This document shows, piece after piece, positions 1-10,600 of a stretch of 64,000 bases of DNA. The stretch is from contig JARFQY010000266.1 in the NCBI GenBank assembly GCA_029287535.1, positions 55,486 through 119,485 of the forward strand, written 5' to 3'. The DNA is from Filomicrobium sp. Its GTDB lineage: Bacteria; Pseudomonadota; Alphaproteobacteria; Rhizobiales; Hyphomicrobiaceae. Under the pieces are notes generated by a model. It made no database searches and was not told where the DNA came from. It worked only from the letters and a program-made list of their open reading frames with translations. Within the stretch, counting starts at the first letter, position 1. The number at the start of each line of letters is the position of its first letter. A program made the position numbers and the translations under genes.

Positions 1-68
1 TCGATGCCTCTAAGGATCGGCTTGTCCTCTTCCGCGATCTTTACGTGCAGGTTCTTAATCTCAAGCAT
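1..68 (-). CDS. sufC: Fe-S cluster assembly ATPase SufC, N-terminal fragment (runs off window edge)
   Basis: Reverse complement of 68..1 reads MLEIKNLHVKIAEEDKPILRGI, typical SufC N-terminus, downstream of sufB. Confidence 0.8.
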   Translation of the reverse strand, partial: MLEIKNLHVKIAEEDKPILRGI

Positions 69-100
69 GTCTCAACTCCGGCCATACATATGCGTTCTTG

Positions 101-445
101 TTACGATCGACCCTTTGCAGGATCATTCTTGGCTTTCTCTTCAAGCGCCTTCTCTTCCAGCAATTCCTGGTAGGTTTTGCCATTCCAGCGCAGCACCCAA
201 TCACCATCCGTTTTGCGCTTGGCAAAAGATGTGAACCAATAAACCGCTGCCAACACCGCCACGGCCCAGGCAATCATGCCGACGAGCCGCGTCTCGTCTG
301 TCAGGGACAACAGCCACGGCACCGAGACGAGCGGCAGCAGCACCGCGAAAGCGCTGGTTACCAACCACCCTTTCCAATGCGTTGGCATCGCTCCATAGCC
401 ATGCCGCTTTGGCTTGAACCAGTATTCGGTTGCACCTTCGCTCAT
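101..445 (-). CDS. Hypothetical membrane protein (two hydrophobic segments) inside suf operon
   Basis: 114 aa ORF co-directional with suf genes, overlaps the upstream ORF stop/start. Confidence 0.7.
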   Translation of the reverse strand: MSEGATEYWFKPKRHGYGAMPTHWKGWLVTSAFAVLLPLVSVPWLLSLTDETRLVGMIAWAVAVLAAVYWFTSFAKRKTDGDWVLRWNGKTYQELLEEKALEEKAKNDPAKGRS

Positions 446-879
446 TCGAATTTCCGCCGCCGCCCATTGTTTTCATCGAGGCGGGCCCAGCGGTAAACGC
501 AGGCCATAACGTCGCCGTAGAACTCATCGTCAAGGACGGGACAATCGTGGTTCGGATACATGACCTTGCCGTCGACTGTGATGCTCATGTCATCGCGCGC
601 GCGCAGCGTCATGTTGCGTGCGCCTTGCACAAGCCTCACAAGGCCTTCTTCTTCATCGAGTTCGACACCCTGAGCCTGCAACCGATCCAAATCGCCTTCT
701 TCTTCCATCCACTCCATCAGTTCTTCGAGAAGGTCCGTCATCCGCTTCAAACGGGTTTCGCGCGCAAAAGCCTCAACCTCCGCGATGTATGTTGCCGCCG
801 ACGCATTCGCCTCAATTTCCAACCGGCGAACGATCCGCTCGTTGCGCTCGTTCCTTTGAGCCTCATCCTTGTGAGCCAT
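442..879 (-). CDS. Hypothetical acidic protein inside suf operon
   Basis: ORF 442..1005; likely start MAHKDEAQRNERNER at 879 because the upstream part overlaps sufB. Confidence 0.7.
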   Translation of the reverse strand: MAHKDEAQRNERNERIVRRLEIEANASAATYIAEVEAFARETRLKRMTDLLEELMEWMEEEGDLDRLQAQGVELDEEEGLVRLVQGARNMTLRARDDMSITVDGKVMYPNHDCPVLDDEFYGDVMACVYRWARLDENNGRRRKFE

Positions 880-907
880 GACACAATCTCCTCGCCAGCG
901 CGCTTCG

Positions 908-2377
908 CTAGCCCACACTCCCTTCAAGCGAGATCCCAATGAGCTTCTGCGTTTCTGCCATGAATTCCATCGGCAGCTGCTGCAGAACATCGCGCACAAA
1001 TCCATTCACGATAAGCGTCACCGCCTCTTCTTCAGAGAGACCCCGCTGCATGCAGTAGAACAGCTTGTCATCCGAGATTTTCGAGGTTGTCGCCTCATGC
1101 TCGAAGTGCGCAGTCGACGTCTTTGCTTCGATATATGGAATCGTGTGCGCGCCGCATTTGTTTCCGATCAGTAGCGAGTCGCACTGCGTGAAGTTGCGCG
1201 CGTGCGTCGCTTTGCGGTGCGCGGAAACGAGCCCGCGATAGGTGTTCTCGGAAAAGCCCGCGGCAATGCCCTTGGATACGATCCGGCTCGACGTGTTTTT
1301 GCCGAGGTGAATCATCTTCGTGCCACTATCGATTTGCTGGTGACCATTGGACACCGCGATCGAGTAGAACTCTCCACGTGAGTTATCGCCGCGAAGAATG
1401 CAGGAGGGATACTTCCAGGTGATCGCCGAACCGGTTTCCACCTGGGTCCACGAGATCTTGGAGTTGCGCCCGCGGCAATCGCCACGCTTCGTGACGAAGT
1501 TATAGATGCCGCCCTTGCCATCCTTGTCACCGGGATACCAGTTCTGCACCGTCGAGTACTTGATCTCCGCATCGTCAAGCGCGATCAGCTCGACCACCGC
1601 GGCATGTAACTGGTTCTCGTCCCGCATCGGTGCCGTGCACCCTTCGAGATACGAGACATAAGATCCCTTTTCCGCAATGATTAGCGTCCGCTCGAACTGT
1701 CCTGTCTCCCGCTCGTTGATGCGGAAGTAGGTCGACAACTCCATCGGACAGCGCACGCCTTCCGGGATGTAGACAAACGAGCCGTCTGAGAAAACCGCGG
1801 AGTTCAGGGCGGCATAGAAATTGTCGGATTTCGGCACGACTGTACCGAGATATTTCTTCACGATCTCGGGATGGTTCTGCAGCGCTTCCGAAATTGAACA
1901 GAAGATCACGCCGGCCTTGGCGAGCTCTTCCTTGAACGTCGTCACCACTGAGACGGAATCGAACACGGCATCGACCGCCACCCTGGCACCCTGCACTCCT
2001 GCCAGAACTTCCTGCTCCCGCAGCGGAATGCCGAGCTTTTCATATGTCGCCAACAATTCAGGGTCGACTTCATCAATGCTCTTCGGCCCCTCCGTGCTTT
2101 TCGGCGCGGAATAGTAGTAGAGATCCTCGAAGTCGATCTTCGGATACTCAACCCGGGCCCACGTCGGCTCCCGCATCGCTCTCCAACGCTCATAGGCGTC
2201 AAGCCGCCATTCAAGCATCCAGGACGGTTCGTTCTTCCGCTCCGAAATGTAGCGGATGATATCCTCGTTGAGTCCTCTAGGAGCCTTGACGGACTCGATG
2301 TCGGTCTCAAAACCGTACTTGTACTTATCGACGTCGATTTCCTTGACCTGTTCGATAGTCGACTCAACCGCCGGCAT
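908..2377 (-). CDS. sufB: Fe-S cluster assembly protein SufB
   Basis: 489 aa with SufB motifs ([44 protein letters not shown]). Confidence 0.97.
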   Translation of the reverse strand: MPAVESTIEQVKEIDVDKYKYGFETDIESVKAPRGLNEDIIRYISERKNEPSWMLEWRLDAYERWRAMREPTWARVEYPKIDFEDLYYYSAPKSTEGPKSIDEVDPELLATYEKLGIPLREQEVLAGVQGARVAVDAVFDSVSVVTTFKEELAKAGVIFCSISEALQNHPEIVKKYLGTVVPKSDNFYAALNSAVFSDGSFVYIPEGVRCPMELSTYFRINERETGQFERTLIIAEKGSYVSYLEGCTAPMRDENQLHAAVVELIALDDAEIKYSTVQNWYPGDKDGKGGIYNFVTKRGDCRGRNSKISWTQVETGSAITWKYPSCILRGDNSRGEFYSIAVSNGHQQIDSGTKMIHLGKNTSSRIVSKGIAAGFSENTYRGLVSAHRKATHARNFTQCDSLLIGNKCGAHTIPYIEAKTSTAHFEHEATTSKISDDKLFYCMQRGLSEEEAVTLIVNGFVRDVLQQLPMEFMAETQKLIGISLEGSVG

Positions 2378-2454
2378 ACCGTTCTCCTTGTTTTCGATCC
2401 GGGCTGCTCAAGTCCGCACTCGCGAGCGGGCAGCCAAACTCAAATTGCGAATTG

Positions 2455-3597
2455 CTACGCGACCTCAGCAGTCGCTCGATCCCTTTGCGTAACCCTCGCC
2501 CAGGCTTCCAAAAACCGGGCAACATCGTCCTCGGTGCTCGACCAGCCCAGACTGACGCGCAACGCCGACCTGGCCAGTCCCGTTTCAACGCCCATCGCCT
2601 CGAGAACGTGACTGCGGCCCACCTTTCCGGAGGAGCACGCCGAACCTGAGCTCAAAGCGATCCCGGCCAAATCGAAGGCAATCACCATCGTTTCGGCCCG
2701 GTGGCCCGACAAACCAAACGCACTCGTATTTGCAAGACGGTCCGCATTACTACCGAAAACGACCGCCGCTGGCGTCACTTCTGCGATGCGGGCTTCAAGT
2801 TCGTCCCGCAGCCCCCGCAACCGCTCGATCCCGGAAAGGTCATCGCGCGCCGCACATGCGGCGGCGCCGAATCCGGCAACGCCTGCCACATTCTCGGTGC
2901 CGGCACGCAGGCTGTGTTCCTGCCCGCCGCCGACCATCAACGGTGGCCGCAGGTCGCCACCCCGGCCTTGCACGATGGCACCAACACCTTGTGGCCCACC
3001 AATCTTGTGAGACGACAACGTCAAGTACGAAATAGGGCTGTCACGCAGATCAATATGGACCCGGCCTGCGGCCTGCACGCTATCGACATGAAGCGCTGCC
3101 CCGGCCTCGGCAACAAGCTCGGCGACTTCTTCCAACGGCTGCAGAACGCCGGTCTCGTTATTTGCCCACTGCAGACACACCAGCCGCTCTCCGTCGACGG
3201 GGGCGGCGAGCCAGGCTTTCAAATCATCGAGACGCAGCCGGCCATCACGATCAACACCCAGCTGCGTGAACGCTTTGCCATGCCGACGAGCCGCTTCCAG
3301 CACCGAAGGATGCTCGATCCCAGCGGCGGCAACGGCGGCCCAACGCGCCTGACCGATGACCGTCGTATTGGCTTCCGTGGCGCCGCTGGTGAAGATCACC
3401 TGTTTGGGCTGGACGTTGACGAGCGCGGCGACGTCATGCCGGGCCTCTTCCAACGTGCGCCGCGCCCAGCGTCCCTCAAGGTGAACCGAAGAGGGGTTGC
3501 CGGCGCAGTCGAGCGCGTCGATCACAACCGCCCGCGCCTGCGGGCGCAGCGGCGTCGTCGCGTTGAAGTCAAGATACGTGCGGGCAGGAGGCATCAT
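2455..3597 (-). CDS. Cysteine desulfurase (NifS/IscS-like, class V aminotransferase)
   Basis: TYLDFNATTPLRPQ, SSHKIGGPQGVGA PLP-lysine motif, SSGSACSSGK active-site Cys loop. Confidence 0.95.
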   Translation of the reverse strand: MMPPARTYLDFNATTPLRPQARAVVIDALDCAGNPSSVHLEGRWARRTLEEARHDVAALVNVQPKQVIFTSGATEANTTVIGQARWAAVAAAGIEHPSVLEAARRHGKAFTQLGVDRDGRLRLDDLKAWLAAPVDGERLVCLQWANNETGVLQPLEEVAELVAEAGAALHVDSVQAAGRVHIDLRDSPISYLTLSSHKIGGPQGVGAIVQGRGGDLRPPLMVGGGQEHSLRAGTENVAGVAGFGAAACAARDDLSGIERLRGLRDELEARIAEVTPAAVVFGSNADRLANTSAFGLSGHRAETMVIAFDLAGIALSSGSACSSGKVGRSHVLEAMGVETGLARSALRVSLGWSSTEDDVARFLEAWARVTQRDRATAEVA

Positions 3598-4052
3598 ACG
3601 GCCGGTTCCCCCGTGCGCTCGACACTGCTGACGGGAAGTTTCGAAAGGGGAATTCCGTCGATGACGTCGCGCAGGCTCACGTCAGACAGGAACACTCCGA
3701 TGTGCGCACCAAGCGCCGCCCACAGATGATGCGTAAGGCATCTTTCCTCGCCGATGCAGCCGACGCCCTCGTCCATACAGCGCGTCATACGCGTCCGCTC
3801 TTCGGCCGCCCGCATGATTTCAGCGACATTGATATCTTCAGGCGCACGACCCAGTTTGTAGCCACCCGAGCGACCACGCGCGCTAACCACCAGTCCTGCG
3901 CGGCGCAAGCGCAGGAAAATCTGTTCCAGGTATGCCAAGGAGATGTTCTGGCGCTCCGCAACAGCCGACAATGGTACGGCAGCATCGCCGCCAAACTTGG
4001 CGATGTCGGCCATGGCCATCACCGCGTATCGACCTTTGGTATTGAGCTCCAT
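3594..4052 (-). CDS. Rrf2/IscR family transcriptional regulator
   Basis: MELNTKGRYAVMAMADIAKFGG, SLAYLEQIFLRLRRAGLVVSARGRSGGYKLGR; Cys-containing C-terminal region; overlaps the desulfurase start. Confidence 0.93.
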   Translation of the reverse strand: MELNTKGRYAVMAMADIAKFGGDAAVPLSAVAERQNISLAYLEQIFLRLRRAGLVVSARGRSGGYKLGRAPEDINVAEIMRAAEERTRMTRCMDEGVGCIGEERCLTHHLWAALGAHIGVFLSDVSLRDVIDGIPLSKLPVSSVERTGEPAV

Positions 4053-4198
4053 GCCAACCGCCTGTTTTGGGGCTCCGCGACGCCGTCTAGAACTTCATTT
4101 CCGACTGCGTCCGCCGATCAGACTTGCAAATGAGCGTAGAGTTCGTGCTAAGAACGCCATCCCGCAGTGCAGAAGAGCCGCCGCTCATTTCGAACTAT

Positions 4199-4250
4199 TC
4201 TAAACTTGACCCGAATATGTAAATTCCGAGCCGGGAAGTCAAGTATTAGA
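4199..4250. promoter_or_regulatory. Imperfect inverted repeat TCTAAACTTGAC / GTCAAGTATTAGA, candidate Rrf2/IscR operator half-sites
   Basis: Arms at 4199..4210 and 4238..4250 in the divergent region between the Rrf2 regulator and the hydrolase. Confidence 0.45.
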
Positions 4251-4308
4251 CGACTGCATTCTTCCGCAGCGCAACCCGGTGCCAAGCCTGCCAAACAAGT
4301 GAGCTCAA

Positions 4309-5052
4309 ATGCCCGAATTGATCATGAACGGCCCGGCAGGGCGACTAGAAGCCCGCTACCACCATGAACCAGCATCAGATTCGCCGATCGCACTGATTTT
4401 GCATCCGCACCCTCAATTCGGCGGCACGATGAACAACCAGGTCGTGTACAATCTCTATCACACATTTGCCGCGCGCGGATTCTCGGTATTGCGCTTCAAC
4501 TTCCGAGGCGTTGGGCGCAGCCAGGGTTATTGGGATGGTGGTCCAGGTGAGCTGGCCGATGCGGCAAGTGCATTGGACTGGCTGCAGCTTGTAAAGCCTG
4601 ACGCCAAGAGCTGTTGGATTGCCGGCGTCTCCTTCGGCACCTGGATTGCCATGCAGCTGCTGATGCGACGGCCGGAGGCGGAAGGCTTCATTTGCGTGGC
4701 CCCCCCGTCGAACCTTTACGATTTTTCGTTCCTGGCGCCGTGCCCGTCATCCGGCCTTATGATCAACGGCGACATGGATCGTGTCGTACCATCGAACTCG
4801 GTCGCCGAGCTGACAGCAAAGCTCAAGACACAGCGTGGCATCAAGATCGACCACGAGATCGTGCCCGGTGCGAACCACTTCTTCGAAGGCAGGATGGACG
4901 AGCTGACTGAGCACATCGGCCGCTACATCGAAGAACGTATGGCCGCCAAGGAAACCGAGAGCAGCGAGAAGAAGAAAGTCCTTGTCGCCGAAGAACCCAC
5001 CGAGGAACCCACCGAGGACGAGCCCGAAGACGCAGAAGAGAATGAAGAATAG
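4309..5052 (+). CDS. Alpha/beta hydrolase with acidic C-terminal tail
   Basis: LILHPHPQFGGTMNNQVV, GVSFGTW nucleophile elbow, PGANHFF. Confidence 0.9.
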   Translation: MPELIMNGPAGRLEARYHHEPASDSPIALILHPHPQFGGTMNNQVVYNLYHTFAARGFSVLRFNFRGVGRSQGYWDGGPGELADAASALDWLQLVKPDAKSCWIAGVSFGTWIAMQLLMRRPEAEGFICVAPPSNLYDFSFLAPCPSSGLMINGDMDRVVPSNSVAELTAKLKTQRGIKIDHEIVPGANHFFEGRMDELTEHIGRYIEERMAAKETESSEKKKVLVAEEPTEEPTEDEPEDAEENEE

Positions 5053-5127
5053 CGGCTCACAACCGGTTTCGGCACAGGACGCACAAAGTGACCGCACTGC
5101 AGGGTCGGGCCTGTTTGAAGCATCACA

Positions 5128-6246
5128 CTAGGCCGCGTCTGGCAGGGCAAGACAGCCACCGCAGCGCGGCTCAACCGTCCCCGTCGTTCCCGGGAATGTA
5201 ATGGGCAGCCCTCGTCTCGACCGCACGGCCATGTAAGCCCAGGCCTCCGCTTCGACACTGTCCCCGTCGAGCCCCACAACTTCGGCTCTGACCACCTCAA
5301 TCCCCGTCCGCGCGGCGATCATGCCAAGCAGTGTCTGGTTCTTGCGGCCACCACCGCAAGCCACGATCCGCCCCGGCACCTCCGGCAACTGCTTTAAACC
5401 CAGAGCGACGGCCTCCGCGCTCATCGCCGTCAACGTCGCCGCACCGTCTTGCGGGCTCATCCACTGCACGAGGTCCCAAAAGAACGTATTGCGATCAAGG
5501 GATTTGGGCGGACGCTCTTTGAAGTAAGCGTGTCCGGTAAAAAAGCCCACGACACCTTCGTTGACTGTACCTGAGGCCGCCAACGCACCATCGGCGTCAT
5601 AGCTCATTGTCCCGGCCGTACACCGCGACACCCAATCATCGATTAACGCACCTCCAGGCCCTGTATCGAATGCGACCAACTCTCCGTCCCGGCCAATCCA
5701 GGTGATGTTCGCAACACCTCCGATATTGAGGACGCCAATGGGGCGCTGCGGCAGCGCCGCAACCAGTGCTCGATGATAAACAGGTGCTAATGGCGCGCCT
5801 TGCCCGCCGTGTGCCATGTCCGCTGCACGCAGATCATACACCACCGGCAAGCCCAGCAACCGGGACAGCATCGGCCCATCCCCGAGTTGTACGGTCAGCG
5901 CATTCTCCGGCCGGTGCAAAACGGTTTGGCCGTGAAAACCCACGACATCAATCGTCTCCTTCGCCTGTCCCTGTTCGTGCAGAAAGGCTTCAACCACCGC
6001 CGCATGGCGTTCGGTCACCAGCTGTTCGGCTCTTTTCAAAGCTGAAGGCCGGTCTGTACGGACCGTCAACGAACGTGCCTCGCTGACCGCCTCACCCAAT
6101 GCTGATCGCACGTCGTTGGAATAGGCAAACGTTCTGGCCGAGCCGCGATGCACACCATCTTCACCGTCGGTTTCGATCAACGCCACATCGATCCCATCCA
6201 TGGACGTCCCACTCATGAGACCTAAAGCCCGCATCATGCGCCCCAT
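5128..6246 (-). CDS. anmK: Anhydro-N-acetylmuramic acid kinase
   Basis: ALGLMSGTSMDGIDVALIETDG, GFHGQTVLHRP, NIGGVANITW, FDTGPGGALIDDW. Confidence 0.95.
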   Translation of the reverse strand: MGRMMRALGLMSGTSMDGIDVALIETDGEDGVHRGSARTFAYSNDVRSALGEAVSEARSLTVRTDRPSALKRAEQLVTERHAAVVEAFLHEQGQAKETIDVVGFHGQTVLHRPENALTVQLGDGPMLSRLLGLPVVYDLRAADMAHGGQGAPLAPVYHRALVAALPQRPIGVLNIGGVANITWIGRDGELVAFDTGPGGALIDDWVSRCTAGTMSYDADGALAASGTVNEGVVGFFTGHAYFKERPPKSLDRNTFFWDLVQWMSPQDGAATLTAMSAEAVALGLKQLPEVPGRIVACGGGRKNQTLLGMIAARTGIEVVRAEVVGLDGDSVEAEAWAYMAVRSRRGLPITFPGTTGTVEPRCGGCLALPDAA

Positions 6247-6330
6247 TGCACCTTGCTCCCAGTGGCGATCCTGTGCATTGTCCCGGCTCCCAACAACATC
6301 TCAACCCCAAGACACGACTAAGGCGAACCG

Positions 6331-7587
6331 ATGCCCACGCGCCCAAAGTCCGAATTCCTCGACATCCTGACGTCGCGAGGCTTTATCCATCAGGTCTCCG
6401 ATGAGAACGGTATCGATGACCTGGCCAGCAAGAACGGGCTGATCGCCTACATTGGTTACGACTGCACCGCACCATCTCTGCACGTCGGCTCCCTGATATC
6501 TATCATGATGCTGCACTGGCTGCAGCACACCGGCAACAAACCCATCGTGCTGCTCGGCGGTGGTACGACGCGGGTTGGCGACCCGTCGGGCAAGGATGAG
6601 ACACGCGCGCTGCGCAGCATCTCCGAAATCGAAGACAATAAAGAGAGCTTGAAGCAAGTCTTCAGCCGCTTCCTGCAATTCGGAGACGGCAAAACTGACG
6701 CGCTCATGATCGACAATGCCGACTGGCTGGCCTCGCTCAACTACATCGAATTCCTGCGCGACGCCGGTCGGCATTTCTCGGTCAACCGCATGCTAACGAT
6801 GGACTCCGTGCGCTTACGCCTGGAGCGCGAACAGGAGCTGTCATTCATTGAGTTCAACTACATGCTGCTGCAGGCCTATGACTATGTGGAATTGGCCCGG
6901 CGGCTCGATTGCAATCTGCAGATGGGCGGCTCCGACCAGTGGGGCAACATCGTCACCGGCATTGATCTTGGCCGTCGCATGGGAACCCATCAGCTCTATG
7001 GGCTGACGTGTCCATTGCTCACCACGTCATCCGGCGCCAAGATGGGCAAGACCGCTGACGGCGCCATCTGGCTGAATGAGGCCCAGCTGTCGCCTTATGA
7101 CTATTGGCAGTTTTGGCGCAACACCGAAGATGCCGACGTCGGCCGCTTCATGCGTTTGTTCACGAACCTGCCCCTAGATGAGATCGCTAGGCTCGAGGCC
7201 CTGGGCGGTGCAGAAATCAACGAGGCCAAGAAGATTCTCGCCACCGCCGCGACGACCCTGCTTCATGGTCAGGAGGCCGCCGCTAAAGCAGCCGAAACCG
7301 CACGTCTCACATTCGAGAAGGGCAAGCTGGCCACCGATCTGCCAACCGTTGAGGTCCCAGCAAATGAGCTTTCCGCCGGGCTCGGCATCCTCGATGCCTT
7401 CGTCCGCGCGGGCCTTACCAGTTCAAACAGCGAGACCCGCCGTCAGATCAAGGGGGGCGCCCTAAAAGTAAACGACCAGTCCGTCAAGGATGACAAGGCC
7501 AAGCTGACAGGCAGCGATGTTGGAGACGACGGCGTTATCAAACTGTCCTTCGGTAAAAAGCGCCACGTCTTGCTGCGTCCCGTCTGA
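6331..7587 (+). CDS. tyrS: Tyrosyl-tRNA synthetase
   Basis: [34 protein letters not shown] motif, C-terminal S4-like domain. Confidence 0.97.
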   Translation: MPTRPKSEFLDILTSRGFIHQVSDENGIDDLASKNGLIAYIGYDCTAPSLHVGSLISIMMLHWLQHTGNKPIVLLGGGTTRVGDPSGKDETRALRSISEIEDNKESLKQVFSRFLQFGDGKTDALMIDNADWLASLNYIEFLRDAGRHFSVNRMLTMDSVRLRLEREQELSFIEFNYMLLQAYDYVELARRLDCNLQMGGSDQWGNIVTGIDLGRRMGTHQLYGLTCPLLTTSSGAKMGKTADGAIWLNEAQLSPYDYWQFWRNTEDADVGRFMRLFTNLPLDEIARLEALGGAEINEAKKILATAATTLLHGQEAAAKAAETARLTFEKGKLATDLPTVEVPANELSAGLGILDAFVRAGLTSSNSETRRQIKGGALKVNDQSVKDDKAKLTGSDVGDDGVIKLSFGKKRHVLLRPV

Positions 7588-7621
7588 ATTGGCGCCTTGC
7601 CGGCAATATCAATCACCGCAA

Positions 7622-10600
7622 CTAATCCGTACCCAGCTGCGACCCCCAGCCGTCTATGATCTGACTGTCCTTCTTGTTGCCGCGACTTGAGGGCCGCGCC
7701 CGGGCACCACTCGTCCGCGGTGAGACCGTTTGCGACTGCGGCGCCAATTGGAAAATTTCTCGGAAGATGCCTGGCGCAATCGACGACAAAGGATGCACGA
7801 AGACTTGTGGCTGCGACATCGGACCGCGAATGGCATAGTTGGTCCCAAAGATACCTTCCTTGCGCGGCCCTGAGAGAAGTTCGCCGAGGAGAGGGATGGG
7901 TGCGAAAGCATTGTTCAGGCCCTGGAGAAGAACATAGGTTCCGCCGAGGTCCACATACTTGCGTCTGAAATCGGCCTTGCCGCGCAGCGTCGCACCTAAC
8001 AGCGCGCCGTGTACGGCGGCGTCGTGCAATACAATCTGACCGTGCCCCACCGAGAACGGCGCCCGCAGCGTATCAAACTCGAAAACCTGTCGGACCACGC
8101 GGCGCTTCCTGGCGATCGCAGGCACGCTTTCATCAGCACTGCCGACGACTTCCGAGACGACGGGATCGCCCAGCACCTTGAAGTTCTCAACCCATAGTGT
8201 CCCGGTTTTCTCCGCCGCCCCGCTGCCATCGAGGTCGACTTCTAGACGCATCCGGCCGCCAACCATGTTCGGATAGAAACCCACAAGTTTGAAAGCCCGC
8301 CCCGCATCAGTGGTGTCAATCAGCAAACGACGGGCACCACCGCCGCGCAGCTCGAACGCCAACGGGCTGCCACCATCAAGTTTGCCCCGACCATTGAGGG
8401 CTGTGAGTTCACCACGCCGGCTCGACATGCTGAACTTCAAATTCCGCATCGACACGTCTTCAAAGCCCAGCACATTGCCAATATCGGCAACCACATCATA
8501 GCCCGCGCTTGCCTTGGCCTCACTGCTCGCCTTCCTACCGCCCACCGCGAATAACGAGCGAAAGAACGCGCGGCCCTGATACGTCTTACCGGCCAGCTTC
8601 AGGCTCCAAACACCGTTCTTTTGCAATTTGCCGTTCGCTTTGAGCCGGCTGACCAAATCCAATGAGAACCTGGGGAAGTCAAAACTGCTGGCATGGCCTT
8701 TTTCGTCAAGCCCGACCTTCCCCTCGATGGCGATATCCGAGCCCGTCACGCGGAAGTTGGACAGCACGCGCTCGCCATCCGTGTCAGTGCCCTCCAAATC
8801 ACAGTCCATGAAAGCCCGGCGACCGGAAGGTTTCACCCACCCGATCATCCCGAACGATAAAACCGCCGACGTTAGGTCCGCTCGGATGTGGACGTTCTGA
8901 TCCTCCTGCCCGGCGCGCTCAACCGTCAATTCAACCGGAACATCGCCCAACACCATCTCGCCGAGTTCAATGCCAAGCTGCCTGCGATCGGCGGCATCGA
9001 GCGTTGCGGTTAGGCGCAGGGGAGGCTGGCGGTCGCTGTCCGCACCGACAATCCATTGCCAGTTCAGCTTCGCCAACACGCCTTTGACGTGAAATTCCCC
9101 CTTGGCGTCAATCGCCTGCGTATTGGCGCTGAAATCCAGGCTGGCGCCGGTGATATCATGGCCATCCAGCACTCCAGGGATCCGGCCTTCAGTGAGTTGC
9201 GCGACAATCTCATAGCCAACCTGTCTCTGGGTGAAGGCGGCTCCAAGCGGAAAGCCAACCGTGGCCTCGCCGGCAATCCGGCCCGAAATCCCTTTGGGCA
9301 CGCGCTGCTTGACGGACAGAGGTCCGGATAACCCGGGGGCTTCTGCAAGCGTCTCTAACGCGCTCGCGGGACCGGAAAACTTGAACTTCACCTGCCCCGA
9401 CGGCGCCTGGCCGATGATGTCGGAACCAACGAACCGGCCAGCCTCGATGTCGATTTTCTCGCCATCGCCGAGGTCCATGGCTGCGGTGGACAAGTTCACC
9501 ACAAGCTTGTCATCTTCAAGTTTCGCTACGGCTCGCTCCGCCGAGATCGAATTCACACCCGTCAGGGCAGTGAAAACGAGATTCTCAACCTCCATTTCGA
9601 GATTCAAATCAAATGCACCGTCTGCGCGAGACTGATCAGCTTGAAGAAAGCGGCCACTCAGCAAAGAGAGTGTCCCGGATTGAACTTTTCCCGCACTGAC
9701 ATTGGCGCGTAACCACTGACGGCCGCTGCTGGAGATCGACTTCGGCCAGACCGCCGTCAGATACCGAACCGGCATCCCCGAAAACGTTCCCTCCCATTTG
9801 GCACCGGGCTCCTTACCAACATCGACCTCACCGCGCATCGCAATGCTGCCACCCGCCAGCGCAAGCTGCATTTCCTCAAATTGAAGCGACTGAGTTTCTG
9901 AAACGAACCGGCCCCGCACATGACCCGACTGAATGACGACATCAGTCTGCCCGCCAGCACCATAGGCCGCCGGTGCGACCCACCCTTTGAAAGCCCATAC
10001 AGCGTTGGAACTTGGTCCGCTCTCCTGGACCGCTTCGCCATTCAACGTGAAACTCTGCTGACCGATATTCACCTGGGATGGCCGCATGACGACGCGTCCG
10101 GCAGGCGGGTCGTACGCAAACTTGAACATGCCTGAGTCGATCGGCAGGCTCGGGCCATCTTGTTCCTTTAGCGGGATACGAGTCCCTGAAACATCCACCT
10201 CGAGTTCACCGTCGACAAGCTCGCCCTGTCGACTGAATTCAGCTTTGATCTCAGCTGACACCGGTGTGTCCATCTTGGACAGCGCCTCAATGCCGGGCAG
10301 TGCCGCCGCGATTTCCTTTGGAACGACATCTTGAACCGAAGCTGTCAGAGAAAGCCTGCCCCCAGCAGCCCTATCGACCGTCCGAAAGGAAGCCGCCCAA
10401 ATCCGGCCGGCCGAAGAGACCCGCGCCGAACCCGAGATGATGTTGCTGCCATCCTCCTGGCCAACACCAACCAGCAATCGCGGCAGCTTCCAGTAGGTCC
10501 TACGGCCCTCCGCATCCAGCAGGAGCGTCGCGTTTCTGAGACCAATCTCGCGCAGCGTCGTCGAAGCACTTCCGACCTGATCGGCGTAGCTGGCTGAAGA

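Noticed and set aside
2701-3729. 342-aa plus-strand ORF
   Set aside because: Lies antisense to the clear cysteine desulfurase and Rrf2 genes; composition (Arg/Pro/His-rich) is typical of a GC-rich shadow ORF.
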